This document shows positions 1 to 9,968 of a stretch of DNA of 64,000 nt, in pieces. The DNA comes from Dyadobacter psychrotolerans. Its GTDB lineage: Bacteria > Bacteroidota > Bacteroidia > Cytophagales > Spirosomataceae. Both the position numbers and the translations under genes were made by a program. The stretch spans positions 62,001 to 126,000 of the forward strand of contig NZ_SMFL01000001.1 in the NCBI RefSeq assembly GCF_004349265.1. Direction: 5' to 3'. A model generated the notes under the pieces. That model did no database searches. It was not told where the DNA came from and saw nothing but the letters and a program-made list of their open reading frames with translations. Numbering within the stretch: position 1 is the stretch's first letter; every line of letters begins with the position of its first letter.

Positions 1-1
1 C

Positions 2-703
2 GACTATGACGGAACGCTGGCACCCATTGTTCCGGATCCGGCCAAAGCTATACTTTCACATGAGGTTAAAAACCTTGTCCTTGATATAGCCAAGCATAAC
101 ACTGTTGTCATCATAAGTGGACGGGACCGCCAATTTCTCGAAAAAAATTTCGGGGACCTTCCCGTTCACATCATTGCCGAACACGGCGCTTTGATTAAAA
201 CAAAGGGAGAAGAAAACTGGACGCTCAATGAAAATTATGAAGAAAACTGGAAGGAAACGATCAAACCTATTCTTGAACTTTATGCCAAACGCTGTCCGGG
301 CGCTTTTGTGGAAGAGAAGGAAACCTCTCTTGCCTGGCACTACCGTGTTGCTGATGACGCAGATTATGCAGATCGCAGGGCTCGAGAATTACTGTGGCAA
401 CTTAAGAACTATATTCAACCAGAACTTAATCTACAGGTAATTGACGGAAACAAAGTTGTAGAAGTAAAGAAAACAGCCTTTAATAAAGGAACGGCAGCAA
501 AGAGCTTCGTTGATAGCGGTGATTATGATTTTATACTGGCCATGGGAGACGACACCACGGATGAAGATATGTTCGAGGCTCTTCCTGACACTTCTTTTAC
601 CATCAAGATCGGGGAAGATCTTTCTGCTGCACGAAATCATATCAAAAACCAGAGCGAGGTTTTTCATTTCCTTAATTTCATTAAATCTTCCTTTATAGAA
701 TAA
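2..703 (+). CDS. Trehalose-6-phosphate phosphatase domain (partial, 5' end outside window)
   Basis: The frame is open from the first bases, so the N-terminus lies off the left edge; about 233 residues are visible. It is a HAD-superfamily phosphatase: motif I DYDGTL at the very edge (nucleophile Asp and general acid Asp), motif II SGRD, a motif III lysine region (FNKGTAA) and motif IV GDDTTDE, which binds Mg2+. This set is typical of OtsB-type enzymes that dephosphorylate trehalose 6-phosphate to trehalose in the cytoplasm. In Bacteroidota the domain is often the C-terminal half of a fused OtsA-OtsB protein; whether a synthase half precedes it cannot be seen. The TTG at 191 is internal and not the start. 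Confidence 0.85.
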   Translation, partial: DYDGTLAPIVPDPAKAILSHEVKNLVLDIAKHNTVVIISGRDRQFLEKNFGDLPVHIIAEHGALIKTKGEENWTLNENYEENWKETIKPILELYAKRCPGAFVEEKETSLAWHYRVADDADYADRRARELLWQLKNYIQPELNLQVIDGNKVVEVKKTAFNKGTAAKSFVDSGDYDFILAMGDDTTDEDMFEALPDTSFTIKIGEDLSAARNHIKNQSEVFHFLNFIKSSFIE

Positions 704-798
704 TCTTTGAAAATTGTATATGTTGATTTCAATAATAGTTAGTGTGCGAGATACTTTTGGCATAGCTTTGACATTAAGTTAAAGCAAGAGCAAATTTT

Positions 799-2535
799 AT
801 GAATCATCACAAAAAACTAAATGAACTGGCAGCAACGGCGATTTGTGGAAACGACATCACTTCCTCTTGCTTGTACGTTTCCTCACTCACCATCATCTAT
901 GCGGGGCAACACGCATGGCTGGCATTACTGATCGTTGCAATTGTCCTTTTTTTATTCAGGAAAATTTATGGAGAAGTCGTTGGTGCATTGCCCTTAAATG
1001 GCGGAGCTTATAACGTGCTTTTAAATACCACCAGCAAAAGTAACGCGTCCATCGCTGCCTGTCTGACCATCCTATCTTACATGGCGACTGCCGTCATTTC
1101 TGCCAGCGAGGCGATGCACTATCTGCATGGCATACTACCTTCCCTGCCGGTAATGCTGGCAACGGGAGCGCTTATAACCGCCTTTCTTTTTCTGGTCATG
1201 TCGGGTATCAGTGAGTCTTCCATTGTAGCAATTGTTATTTTCATACTGCATATTGTTGCCATGTTCACACTTATCATCAGTGCAATCTGGTACGTAAATG
1301 TTAATGGCCTGGATGTTGCTAAAATGAATTTTGAAATGCCTGCTCATGGAAGTTTCGGGACCGCCCTATTTTTAGGTTTCAGCACGGCGATGCTGGGCAT
1401 ATCAGGCTTTGAAAGTTCGGCCAATTTCGTCGAAGAACAGCACCATGGTGTTTTCAGAAAAACGCTTCGGAATATGTGGGTTGCCGTTTCCATTATCAAT
1501 CCTTTGATGGCCCTGGCGGCTGTGTCTGTACTCCCTCTGCCAGAAGTTGCTGTAAATCAAGAGGCCTTGCTATCACACCTTGGCAACATTACTGCCGGAC
1601 CATGGCTAAGAACATTCATTTCGGTCGACGCTGTTCTTGTTCTGAGCGGGGCACTACTAACCTCCTATGTCGGCGTAAATGGATTGATCAAACGTATGAC
1701 TCTTGACAGGATTCTGCCTCAGTTTCTTTTAAAGGAAAACTCTAAGGGCAGCTCGCCCAGGATATTGATTCTCTTTTACCTGCTTTGTCTTTCCGTCCTT
1801 TTTATCACGAACGGGCAGCTCGGTCCGTTAGCTGGTGTTTATACCATATCGTTTCTGCTCGTCATGATTTATTTCGGTTTCGGAAACTTCCTGTTGAAAA
1901 TAAAAAGAAGCAGACTGCCGCGACCGGAGCGCGCATCGATTCTTACGGTTGTTTTGGCTGTCGCTGCGGTTATGGTAGCACTTTATGGTAACATAAAAAT
2001 GCATGCAGAGTATCTGATCGTATTTCTCCAGTATTTTTTACCTTCTATTCTTGTCATTTCACTTCTTCTCAACAGAAATGAACTTTTACAGTATATGCTC
2101 ATTGTCGTTGACAGTTTTTTCACTTCCGTCAAACGCGTAGCAGCATTGAGTAAACTGCACCTTACCCGAGCGTTAAAAAGACTGACCGAACAGGAATTCG
2201 TTTATTTTACCAAAGGAGATGACATTTCGATCCTAAACAAGGTTATGATTTACGTACAGGAAAATGAGATCACTAAAAAACTCAAAATTGTCACTGTTTT
2301 AAAAGAAGGAGGAGTCGTACCGGAAGAGTTCCTGAGGGATTTGGACGTCCTGGACAGAGCTTATCCTGAAATTAAAATAGAGTACATTAAAATTCATGGA
2401 ACATTCGGGCCAAAGCTTATCGAAAATTTAAGTAAGGAATGGAACATACCAATCAATTTTATGTTTATCAGCTCGCCAAGCGACCGATTCGCACACCGGG
2501 TTTCAGATCTTGGAGGGGTCCGGCTTATTATTTAG
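799..2535 (+). CDS. APC-superfamily amino acid permease with C-terminal cytoplasmic extension
   Basis: A 578-residue integral membrane protein. The N-terminal region carries the APC-family signature around GNDITSS followed by about twelve hydrophobic segments up to roughly residue 430, with a loop motif GALPLNGGAYN after TM2 that is characteristic of APC transporters. The last ~150 residues are hydrophilic, with alternating beta/alpha character, and look like a cytoplasmic domain rather than more membrane. The likely role is proton- or cation-coupled uptake of an amino acid or related solute across the inner membrane; the substrate cannot be read from sequence. It lies 95 nt after the trehalose-phosphatase gene on the same strand and may be a separate unit. 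Confidence 0.8.
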   Translation: MNHHKKLNELAATAICGNDITSSCLYVSSLTIIYAGQHAWLALLIVAIVLFLFRKIYGEVVGALPLNGGAYNVLLNTTSKSNASIAACLTILSYMATAVISASEAMHYLHGILPSLPVMLATGALITAFLFLVMSGISESSIVAIVIFILHIVAMFTLIISAIWYVNVNGLDVAKMNFEMPAHGSFGTALFLGFSTAMLGISGFESSANFVEEQHHGVFRKTLRNMWVAVSIINPLMALAAVSVLPLPEVAVNQEALLSHLGNITAGPWLRTFISVDAVLVLSGALLTSYVGVNGLIKRMTLDRILPQFLLKENSKGSSPRILILFYLLCLSVLFITNGQLGPLAGVYTISFLLVMIYFGFGNFLLKIKRSRLPRPERASILTVVLAVAAVMVALYGNIKMHAEYLIVFLQYFLPSILVISLLLNRNELLQYMLIVVDSFFTSVKRVAALSKLHLTRALKRLTEQEFVYFTKGDDISILNKVMIYVQENEITKKLKIVTVLKEGGVVPEEFLRDLDVLDRAYPEIKIEYIKIHGTFGPKLIENLSKEWNIPINFMFISSPSDRFAHRVSDLGGVRLII

Positions 2536-2673
2536 TGCGTAATTATTAGTTTTCTGGCTCCTAAATAAGATACCTGCCATGCAAAAATTTGAATGTTCAT
2601 TAAAATTTTTATTACAGCCAATTTGGGTTAAATACCTTTCGAAAATTAATTTTTTTAATCTAACCAGGGCAAA

Positions 2674-3318
2674 ATGGCGATTAACAATTATGACTACATT
2701 GCTGGGAGTTACGATTTGATCAGCCGTTTGATTTTTCAAAAATCTATAATAAATTCTCAAAAAACACTCGCAACTTTTGTGACCTCTCCCGCGGAAATAC
2801 TCATAGTTGGTGGTGGAACCGGTGCAATACTGGAAGAAATTACCAAAATTCACCCGACCGGTCTCAATATTATTTACGTGGACATCTCGTCTAAAATGAT
2901 TGGTTTGGCAAAAAAAAGAGATTTCAAACAAAATCAGGTTGAGTTTCTACACATGGCGGTGGAAAATTATATTTCCAATCAAAAATATGACTTCATCATT
3001 ACTGCGTTTGTTTTTGACAATTTCTCTGAATTTAAGTGTGAGTTAATTTTCAGACGTCTCAATGATTTGCTGCACTCGAATGTATCCTGGTTATTCGCTG
3101 ATTTCAAGGTTCAGCAAGATTGGAACCGGGTATGGCAAAAACCATTACTGAAATGTATGTACTGGTTTTTTTGGATAGTTTGCCGGATAGAGGCTGTCGA
3201 CCTTCCGGATATGGACTCAAACTTTGGCAATGCAAACTATACTGCCGTTTATCATCGCCAACACTTCTTTCGGTTTATCCAATCCTTCGTTTACCGCAGA
3301 GCACAACCTATCATTTAA
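2674..3318 (+). CDS. Class I SAM-dependent methyltransferase
   Basis: A 214-residue protein with a Rossmann-type methyltransferase core. SAM-binding motif I reads ILIVGGGTGAIL (about residues 42-53), followed by an acidic-loop strand (IIYVDISSKM) and a motif II/III-like FIITAFVFDNF. The C-terminal third ends in hydrophobic, aromatic segments (YWFFWIVCRI) that may contact a membrane or lipid substrate. Neighbours give no substrate clue: it stands alone between the permease and the GAF/PAS gene, in visibly AT-richer DNA. Function beyond SAM-dependent methyl transfer is not claimed. Confidence 0.7.
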   Translation: MAINNYDYIAGSYDLISRLIFQKSIINSQKTLATFVTSPAEILIVGGGTGAILEEITKIHPTGLNIIYVDISSKMIGLAKKRDFKQNQVEFLHMAVENYISNQKYDFIITAFVFDNFSEFKCELIFRRLNDLLHSNVSWLFADFKVQQDWNRVWQKPLLKCMYWFFWIVCRIEAVDLPDMDSNFGNANYTAVYHRQHFFRFIQSFVYRRAQPII

Positions 3319-3479
3319 ATTTACATATCCCTTTATTCGCCATGACTAGCACTTCAAATTGGACTGTGGCTGGTCTTGAAAGAAAATTCGTTTTATGCTA
3401 CATGAATTTCCTATCTTAGTAAAAATAGTTTTACGATAGTTTACTAACTTGTTGTTGGCAGTGCGGAATAATTAAGAGA

Positions 3480-4546
3480 TTGAAAGCAGTACGCTCGCTT
3501 TTAGCGTTGGATTTTGACAAAAAAGGGGAGTTTCAGGATATTGTGGATTTGGCATCTAAACTTTGTGATAAACCAGTTGCGCTGATTACGTTGTTGGATA
3601 AAACCAAAAATTGGATGAAAGTAAGGTCAGGAATAAATATTGAGGCCATGCCTAGCAAGACATCGTTTTGTCAGCATGCCGTACAGCAAGATAGTCTAAT
3701 GATCGTCTGCGATGCAAGTCAGGACGCAAGTTCAACAGCAATGAACTGGTAAGTAAAGACCCAAAGGTTCGCTTTTATGCAGGTGCACCTTTGACCCTTA
3801 GCAGTGGTCAAAACGTGGGTACACTGTGTTTATTTGATATAAAACCCAATGAGTTGGATGAAACTCAAAAAAATGCCTTGACGGTTTTGGCCAGACAAGT
3901 TGTTTATCTAATGGAACTTGAACTTAACCAAAAACTACTTGTGAAGAAGATGGAGGAGATACAGGTCAAAAATGACTCATTGGTAAAAATTGCATTTATC
4001 CAGTCTCATTTGATTCGCCAGCCCTTGACATCGATTATGGGACTTGTAAACCTTGTACGTCAGGGCTACCAACAGGTGGACGATGAGTGGATCCAAATGC
4101 TTGGGCAGGCAACTGACTTGTTGGATAAACGCATTCATGAGATAGTTATAGAGACACTGGCAGAAAAGGATATCAAAGTTATCCGTTTCAATAAAATGGT
4201 CAATGAAATAGAGGATTATGCCATTTTGCTTTTAGATAGAGAAGGCAATATAGAAAATTGGAACAAAGGGGCCCAAACCTTAAAAGGTTATCAGGCTAGC
4301 GAAATTATCGGCAAGAATTTCAGTGTATTTTATACGCCGGAAGACCTGGCACACGATCTCCCTGCGCGGCTGATTCAGCAGGCGACAGCAAACGGCGCTG
4401 CCAAAAGTCAAGGCTGGCGGATAAGGAAAGATGGCTCCAGGTTTTGGGGAAGCATTCTGATCACCGCCATCCATAACCAAGGAGATGAAGTGATCGGCTT
4501 TACAAAGGTGACAAGGCTTCTGGAACCAGAACTGCAATTAAATTGA
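3480..4546 (+). pseudogene. GAF-PAS signalling protein, disrupted by a -1 frameshift
   Basis: Two adjacent open frames (3480-3752 and 3791-4546) are halves of one gene. The first encodes a GAF domain start (ALITLLDKTKNWMKVRSG, then a SFCQHA motif) and runs out of frame after VCDASQDA. In the next frame the bases directly after this point give FNSNELVSKDPKVRFYAGAP, the usual rest of the GAF domain, which joins GTLCLFD of the second frame. One lost G near 3731 (an AGG codon read as AG) explains the break. Further on are a histidine-kinase-like dimerisation stretch (SHLIRQPLTSIMG) and a PAS domain (about the last 110 residues), but no ATPase domain, so it would sense or partner rather than phosphorylate. 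The first codon is TTG, as no ATG is available. A sequencing error is the alternative to a true pseudogene. Confidence 0.8.
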
Positions 4547-4639
4547 AGTATTACAAAATGGCTGCTGACACATTCTGTCGTTTAACAACCGTTTACATAT
4601 TTTCACCTCCCAGAACTACTATCTCATTAAGATGGAAAA

Positions 4640-5542
4640 CTACATGCCTAATTCCACAGTTGTAGTCGACTGCTTTACGCGGAATTCAGAAAAATTAATT
4701 CCTGCATTGAGCTTAAAGAACCGGCTGAAATGGGCCATACTGGTAAACCCCAGATCACAGGCAATCTCCTTTGCTGATTTATTGGTAAAGTATAGATAGC
4801 GCTTGGCCTCAGTGATAATGCGTCTCTGGATGAGCTTGGAAGGAGAAGGATAATTGCACAACCCGAAAATGTTGGTAAGTGTTTTGGGAGATTTGTTCAT
4901 GGCCTGGGCATAAAACTGCACCTCGTGCTGTGAGCGGTAATTGGCTTCCAAGAGCAGATTAAACTTTCGGATCACATCCATTTTTTCTTCTGTGAAACAA
5001 TCGTAGTTTTCTGTTTGCCTTTTGGCGATCCGCGTGATTTTGATGATCAGCCGCTTCAAAAGTGTGCGAAGCATCTCTCCCTGCATTTTGTCTTTGATTG
5101 ACATATCTTCTACACACATGGTTTGGATAATGGCAATCCCTTCCATTTCCTGTTCTGACAAGGGAATAAAAAGAGGGTTTTGTATACCGTAGAACAAGAA
5201 ACCGACGCATCCCACTTCGGCATCGTGGTCTGCGATACAATAAAAACTCCTGTTAAATTGCCAGGCGATCAAGGGCTGTGGATTATCGAAAAAGAAGTGC
5301 TGGTTTGAAACCAGCGGAAGTATCGAGCCCGAGGGAAAAGTATGGGTGATTTTATCAATCACCACCTGCTGCTCGGGCCCCGGATTTAAGACAATAGTAG
5401 ATAGCATTTCCTTACTTCCATTAAGAAGACCCTCTCCTTTCAGCGAGCATTCACCAGCGCTCACCCGAAACTGACCATATGTCATCTTGTCTTCAAATTG
5501 CCACTTCATAATTTTGTCGGTTAAAAAACATAAACCATGCAT
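4640..5542 (-). CDS. AraC-family transcriptional regulator
   Basis: A 300-residue protein whose last ~100 residues form a two-helix-turn-helix AraC domain: the second HTH region reads SAKEIACDLGFTSMAHFSRFFK, then the family end motif around NFSEFR. The N-terminal ~170 residues have a beta-rich, cupin-like ligand-sensing look, but no specific ligand motif is visible. A methionine at 5509 (MKWQFEDKM) is an equally good start; the extra 11 residues of the longer form are unremarkable. It lies 43 nt downstream of the spondin-domain lipoprotein gene on the same strand and may be cotranscribed with it. Confidence 0.85.
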   Translation of the reverse strand: MHGLCFLTDKIMKWQFEDKMTYGQFRVSAGECSLKGEGLLNGSKEMLSTIVLNPGPEQQVVIDKITHTFPSGSILPLVSNQHFFFDNPQPLIAWQFNRSFYCIADHDAEVGCVGFLFYGIQNPLFIPLSEQEMEGIAIIQTMCVEDMSIKDKMQGEMLRTLLKRLIIKITRIAKRQTENYDCFTEEKMDVIRKFNLLLEANYRSQHEVQFYAQAMNKSPKTLTNIFGLCNYPSPSKLIQRRIITEAKRYLYFTNKSAKEIACDLGFTSMAHFSRFFKLNAGINFSEFRVKQSTTTVELGM

Positions 5543-5585
5543 TTACCATATCAAAGATAAATGCATGGCCATCGTTTTACATCAT

Positions 5586-6884
5586 TTACTTGATTGTGAC
5601 CTTGATAAAGTCAGTGATAGCGGGAAGCGTCGTATATGGGTTCGGGTTCGGCACTGCTGCGATCGGTTTACTTTCTGCTAACGGAGTCCCTGCTAAGTTA
5701 AACTGGGTAATGCCGGCTCCCGGGAACTGGTCAAGGGCGGTTCCATTATCATATAGCCTGATGCTCGATGAGATATCTCCCTTTTGGGACGGATCCACAC
5801 CATTGTCCATACTGGTAAAAAACCAGTCATTTGAAAATCCGTACATGGTTGCAATCGCCAGGCGGTCCCCACTACCAATCGAAAGTTCCTGTGAAACGCT
5901 GCTGCCGGGTGCGCCGTTGATTATCGGAAGAAGCACCGTGGTTGACGGCGCTGCCAGCACATACACATCTTTAACGCCTGGTTTGGTTTTCAGGAAGGCT
6001 GCCAGATCTGTCGCATTCCCCTGCTGGGCCAGTCTTTTCAGGCCTTCTCCCCTGTCGCTTTCGCCAACCTTGAAAATAGGGTTGTCAATCCCATTGTAAA
6101 CCACAACCAGAATCGGTGAAAGCGGTGTAAAAATACCGGTCTTTGTTTTGATGTAAGTACTCAACGGGACATTGTCGCCCATTTCGGCAATGGAAGTCAA
6201 TCCGTTGGCTGTCGGCATCCCTTCTGAGTATAATGGTGACGGGCTTAACAAATTACCTCCAACGATGTAGGAAACCGACCATACACCCGGGCTGAAAGGC
6301 GTTTCATTGGCCGTTCCGCCGGACGTGTTTTTCAGAGTCAGCGTAAAGTAAGAATTACCATCGTACTTTAAAGTTGCCTGCATTAGTGCAGAAGCTGCCA
6401 GATACGAATTTCCGTGGGCATCAGTACCCTTAACCTCCGTGATATTTTTAGAATCAGCTGTTCCCGGATGATTTACAGATGAACCGGGCATCTGGTTGAT
6501 CCGGGTACCGTTGTCCCAAAGCTTGATCTGCGAAGATACATCTCCCTCTATAGGCATCCCTGCACCATCATACACCAGGATCCCCGGATTGGCGGGCGCG
6601 AAAAACAAATCGTTAGACCAGCCATACATGGTGACAAAGGATAATGCCTCTCCCTTCGCAGCTGAAAATTTGATGGTTGCTGATTGACCTGGAAGTATCA
6701 CCGGTGGCGTGCCTGTTCCCTGAAATGTGCCAGATTCAACCAGTGGCCTTGAATCCAAAACATTTTCGATAGTAATAGTCGTTTTCTGGTCCATTGGATC
6801 TGGCTCGTGGTCGGTACATGCGCCAAAAAGAAAGGGTGATAAAGCCAAAACTGTGCGGTAAAGAAACTGTGCGTGATTTTTCAT
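5586..6884 (-). CDS. Spondin_N-domain lipoprotein, two tandem domains
   Basis: Starting at the ATG at 6884, the protein has a lipoprotein signal peptide with lipobox LFGAC (Cys23), so it should be lipid-anchored in the envelope. It holds two homologous spondin_N-like halves: the first contains FVTMYGWSNDLFFAP ... GDVSSQIKLWDNGT, the second IATMYGFSNDWFFTS ... GDISSSIRLYDNGT. In the family these domains bind metal or surface ligands; the function of bacterial members is largely unknown. The longer reading from 6911 adds nine residues and would displace the signal peptide, so 6884 is preferred. The AraC gene follows closely on the same strand. Confidence 0.8.
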   Translation of the reverse strand: MKNHAQFLYRTVLALSPFLFGACTDHEPDPMDQKTTITIENVLDSRPLVESGTFQGTGTPPVILPGQSATIKFSAAKGEALSFVTMYGWSNDLFFAPANPGILVYDGAGMPIEGDVSSQIKLWDNGTRINQMPGSSVNHPGTADSKNITEVKGTDAHGNSYLAASALMQATLKYDGNSYFTLTLKNTSGGTANETPFSPGVWSVSYIVGGNLLSPSPLYSEGMPTANGLTSIAEMGDNVPLSTYIKTKTGIFTPLSPILVVVYNGIDNPIFKVGESDRGEGLKRLAQQGNATDLAAFLKTKPGVKDVYVLAAPSTTVLLPIINGAPGSSVSQELSIGSGDRLAIATMYGFSNDWFFTSMDNGVDPSQKGDISSSIRLYDNGTALDQFPGAGITQFNLAGTPLAESKPIAAVPNPNPYTTLPAITDFIKVTIK

Positions 6885-7142
6885 AATTGTCTCATCGTTT
6901 GCAGGAAACAACCCTGTTTCCTAGTAAAATTTTATGAAACAAATGTATGCTGCCGGGAAATATGGATAAATGCCTGTATTTCCCGATTACTTGCCTATAC
7001 TGCCCGGCTCTGTGATTTATGTTTATTTTTCCAGGTTGAGACAAAACCAGATACACCATTTTCTATCGGTCCATGATCAACAATAGCCTCGCTGAAAATT
7101 TCGGTTTGGGCAAAAACATCAATTATTCGGGAATTCTGGTCA

Positions 7143-7173
7143 TTTCCTGACCGCCGAATTAGCCCTACCTTTG
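7143..7173 (+). promoter_or_regulatory. Putative Bacteroidota-type promoter for the peroxiredoxin gene
   Basis: A -7 element TACCTTTG (7166-7173) matches TAnnTTTG exactly. TTTC at 7143-7146, 19 nt upstream, is one base off the TTTG -33 element. A transcript starting about 7 nt downstream would have a leader of roughly 28 nt before the ATG at 7208. Confidence 0.45.
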
Positions 7174-7207
7174 ACCTGTTACTTTTCCATCGTTTTATCC
7201 AAAAATT

Positions 7208-7927
7208 ATGAACTGCTTCAAAGTATCCCCAATTTTCAAGACCGCACTTACATGCGCATCTGTTATCGTTATCGTTTTCCTAACCGCGCAGTCACTGGCA
7301 TCTAAGCCGGTAGTAGTTTTTCCAAATCTAAAAATAGACCAGGCCAGCACCAAAGACAGTACGAAGAACTTAAAAGTGGGCAGCATTCCGCAAAACCCTC
7401 AGGACATTAGCCCATTGCTTACAGGCGAGACGATTCCAGCTGTTGAGCTACTGAATTTGGCTGGGAAGAGCGTTAGCCTGAATGAAGCGGTTTCGAAAAG
7501 CCTGACAATTCTCATCTTTTACCGGGGTGGGTGGTGCCCTTACTGCTCTAAACAGTTATCCGGAATACAGCTCATCGAAAAGGACCTTCATCAAATGGGT
7601 TATCAGGTCATTGCCGTAAGCACAGATAGTCCCAAAAATTTGGCTGCTACGATGGATAAACAAAAACTTTCTTACAACCTATTATCCGATGCAGATTTGA
7701 GTGTATCCAAACAGTTTGGCCTAGCATTCAAAGCACCTGCCAATTATGACAAGATACTTCCGGAAGCATCTGACTTTAAAAATATGGATAAACTCTTGCC
7801 TGTGCCTTCTGTTTTTATTCTAGATAAAAAAGGCAAAATATTATTCGAATACATTAACCCCAATATCACTGAAAGGATTAGTCCTGAGCTTCTGAAGGCC
7901 GCGGCTTCTATTCTGAGGGAAATATAG
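7208..7927 (+). CDS. Peroxiredoxin-like (AhpC/TSA family) thiol protein, membrane-anchored or exported
   Basis: A 239-residue protein with an N-terminal hydrophobic segment (about residues 10-32) acting as signal or anchor, then a thioredoxin-fold redoxin domain. The active site is FYRGGWCPYCSKQ, with C110 and C113; in this subfamily the first Cys of WCPYC is the peroxidatic position and the second the resolving one. ISVSTDSP-like and SDADLSVSKQFG segments are typical of the AhpC/TSA fold. It should reduce peroxides or thiols on the periplasmic side. The mobilisation module begins 33 nt downstream on the opposite strand, so this may be the last resident gene before the element. Confidence 0.8.
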   Translation: MNCFKVSPIFKTALTCASVIVIVFLTAQSLASKPVVVFPNLKIDQASTKDSTKNLKVGSIPQNPQDISPLLTGETIPAVELLNLAGKSVSLNEAVSKSLTILIFYRGGWCPYCSKQLSGIQLIEKDLHQMGYQVIAVSTDSPKNLAATMDKQKLSYNLLSDADLSVSKQFGLAFKAPANYDKILPEASDFKNMDKLLPVPSVFILDKKGKILFEYINPNITERISPELLKAAASILREI

Positions 7928-7959
7928 TATGTCTGGTCATTCTACTGAGAGCCTTGCTA

Positions 7960-9948
7960 TTAATTGCTTTTTTGGATGATCAAATATCGTAGCGACGGAT
8001 CGTGAAAGATCCGTTCGATTTCGCTTTCTGCAATATCGGCAGCTTCCTGCCGGATCTGCAGGTAATTTCGAGCCACCATGCCTTCATCCAGCTTTCGCAC
8101 GACAGCGAGGGGCAAATATGCATCCTGCTGGCTTGCGATGGCCTTATGATCATTGATAATCTGAGCATGAAAGGTTTTCAGCTCAATTTTCTCATCGGGA
8201 TTATCCGCCACCATACCTACGAATTCACCTGAGCTGAGCCCTGCAATTTTCGAAGCAGGAACTGCCATATCCAGCTGTTTGGAGCGGCTGATGGAAGTGT
8301 CCGTGCGGTTGATCGAGTAGCTGGTACGGTCCTGCATAATCTTTCCAAAACGCTCTGATAATTGCTTGGCCGTGTCTCCTGTGACCTGACCCGAAATAAT
8401 ATTTCCGGTAATGCTCGCAATCACATCGGCCTGCTCCTTGCCGTAATCTTTTCGAAGCTGTGAAAAATCCTGAATACCCAGCGTGGTGGCCACCTTGTTA
8501 GACCGTGCAGTGGCGATCAGAGAATCAATACCGCTAAGATAGATCGTCGGGAACTCATCAAAGATCAGCGTGCTTTTAAGCTTTCCTTTTTTATTGACAA
8601 TCTTGACAAGCCGGTTCACATACAAAGAAAGCACCGCGCCATATACTTGAATTTTCTGCGGGTTATTGCCCATGCATACGATCTTGGGCGCATCAGGATT
8701 ATTGATATCCAGGGTAAAATCACTGCCCGATAAAACATAATACAGTTGTGGGGAAGACAGTCTTGCCAAAGCTATTTTCGCAGATGCGATCTGTCCCTCC
8801 AGCTGCTCCATGGCATCATTCAAATAAGCTGTTATGAATGGATTAATTAAGACCTCGATCTCTTTCTCAGACCTGAGAAGCGTAAAAAGTCTGTCATAAT
8901 CCAGCTGCATGAGCTCAATGACATGCGGCAGTGTGCAGAAAGAACCACCCTGGTATTTTCTTAAAAACCAGATCACGGCTGTCAAAAAGTTTATGGGCGA
9001 TTCCACAAAAAAATCGCCCTGTTTTTTTATCCATTCGCGGTTCAAACCCAAAAGGATCGTGCGGGCCGATTCAGCCGCATCGGTAATGTCGAGCATACTG
9101 GCAGCATCCAAAGGATTACAGCGGTGAGAGCGGCTGAGATCATCGAAGTTGATGGCGTAGAACCGGGGCTCGACCCTATAACTACATTTACATTTTAACC
9201 ATGCGTTATAGGCAATCACGGACAGATCATCGAATTTAAAATCATAAATAAAAGCCGAAAAACCCTTGGCGATATGCTGGTCAATAAAATGTCGGATCAC
9301 AAAATAGGATTTACCAGAGCCCGGCGAGCCAGCCACAAGCGTAGCCCGGAAAGGGTTGATGATGTTAATCCAGCTGCTGTGGTATTTGTCTTTGAGCCGG
9401 TAGCGGGCTGGCAGATTGACCGAGTATTCATTCTGCAACAGCCGCTGCTCTTGCGGAAACGTTTCATTTTCCTGATTGAAAATATCCTGGCTGTTGATCT
9501 TCAAAGCGATCACCCGTGAAAGCGATGTGCCGCCTGAAATGATCAGAATAAACCCCAGGGAGGCGGCCGTAATATATAGTGCAGCCAGCGTGCTAACATC
9601 AAGATTCGTCTTCAAAATAAAGTAGCTCAAAAAGTAAATCGCCAGTCCCAGACCGATGTAAATCAGGCCGGTTTTCAGGGAAAGATCTTCTTTCTTTTTA
9701 CCTTTGACACCCATCAGCGAGATCGTCAGAAAGCATAGCGAGATTAGTTTGGGCTTATTAAAATTCGAGAAAAGCCCGGTCCTTATGATATTGTCCAAAA
9801 GTCTGTCGCTGAAAGCGCTCATCAGCTTCCAGCCGGCAAAGGCGGTGTAACACTGGTAATAAAAATGAAGCAGCAGAATCGCTATCGCGATCATACGGCT
9901 CATGTCCAGGATTTTTCCCAGAGCCTGCTGGTTTTCCGAAGTTTGCAT
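7960..9948 (-). CDS. mobC: Type IV coupling protein (MobC/TraG-type conjugative ATPase)
   Basis: A 662-residue VirD4-like coupling protein that would link the relaxosome to the secretion channel. The N-terminal ~140 residues hold several membrane segments, beginning with a YWFCY-like region (HFYYQCYTAFAGW) that marks Bacteroidota MobC proteins. Walker A is GSPGSGKS (residues 207-214), and Walker B lies in TLIFDEFPTIY (about residue 460), followed by an ATARSNKVATTLGIQD stretch typical of TraD/TraG ATPases. It is the last gene of a minus-strand set MobA - relaxase - MobC, 20 nt after the relaxase. Its place far from the tra operon at 50-64 kb is notable. Confidence 0.9.
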   Translation of the reverse strand: MQTSENQQALGKILDMSRMIAIAILLLHFYYQCYTAFAGWKLMSAFSDRLLDNIIRTGLFSNFNKPKLISLCFLTISLMGVKGKKKEDLSLKTGLIYIGLGLAIYFLSYFILKTNLDVSTLAALYITAASLGFILIISGGTSLSRVIALKINSQDIFNQENETFPQEQRLLQNEYSVNLPARYRLKDKYHSSWINIINPFRATLVAGSPGSGKSYFVIRHFIDQHIAKGFSAFIYDFKFDDLSVIAYNAWLKCKCSYRVEPRFYAINFDDLSRSHRCNPLDAASMLDITDAAESARTILLGLNREWIKKQGDFFVESPINFLTAVIWFLRKYQGGSFCTLPHVIELMQLDYDRLFTLLRSEKEIEVLINPFITAYLNDAMEQLEGQIASAKIALARLSSPQLYYVLSGSDFTLDINNPDAPKIVCMGNNPQKIQVYGAVLSLYVNRLVKIVNKKGKLKSTLIFDEFPTIYLSGIDSLIATARSNKVATTLGIQDFSQLRKDYGKEQADVIASITGNIISGQVTGDTAKQLSERFGKIMQDRTSYSINRTDTSISRSKQLDMAVPASKIAGLSSGEFVGMVADNPDEKIELKTFHAQIINDHKAIASQQDAYLPLAVVRKLDEGMVARNYLQIRQEAADIAESEIERIFHDPSLRYLIIQKSN

Positions 9949-9968
9949 GGCAAGTCTATTTTAAAATG

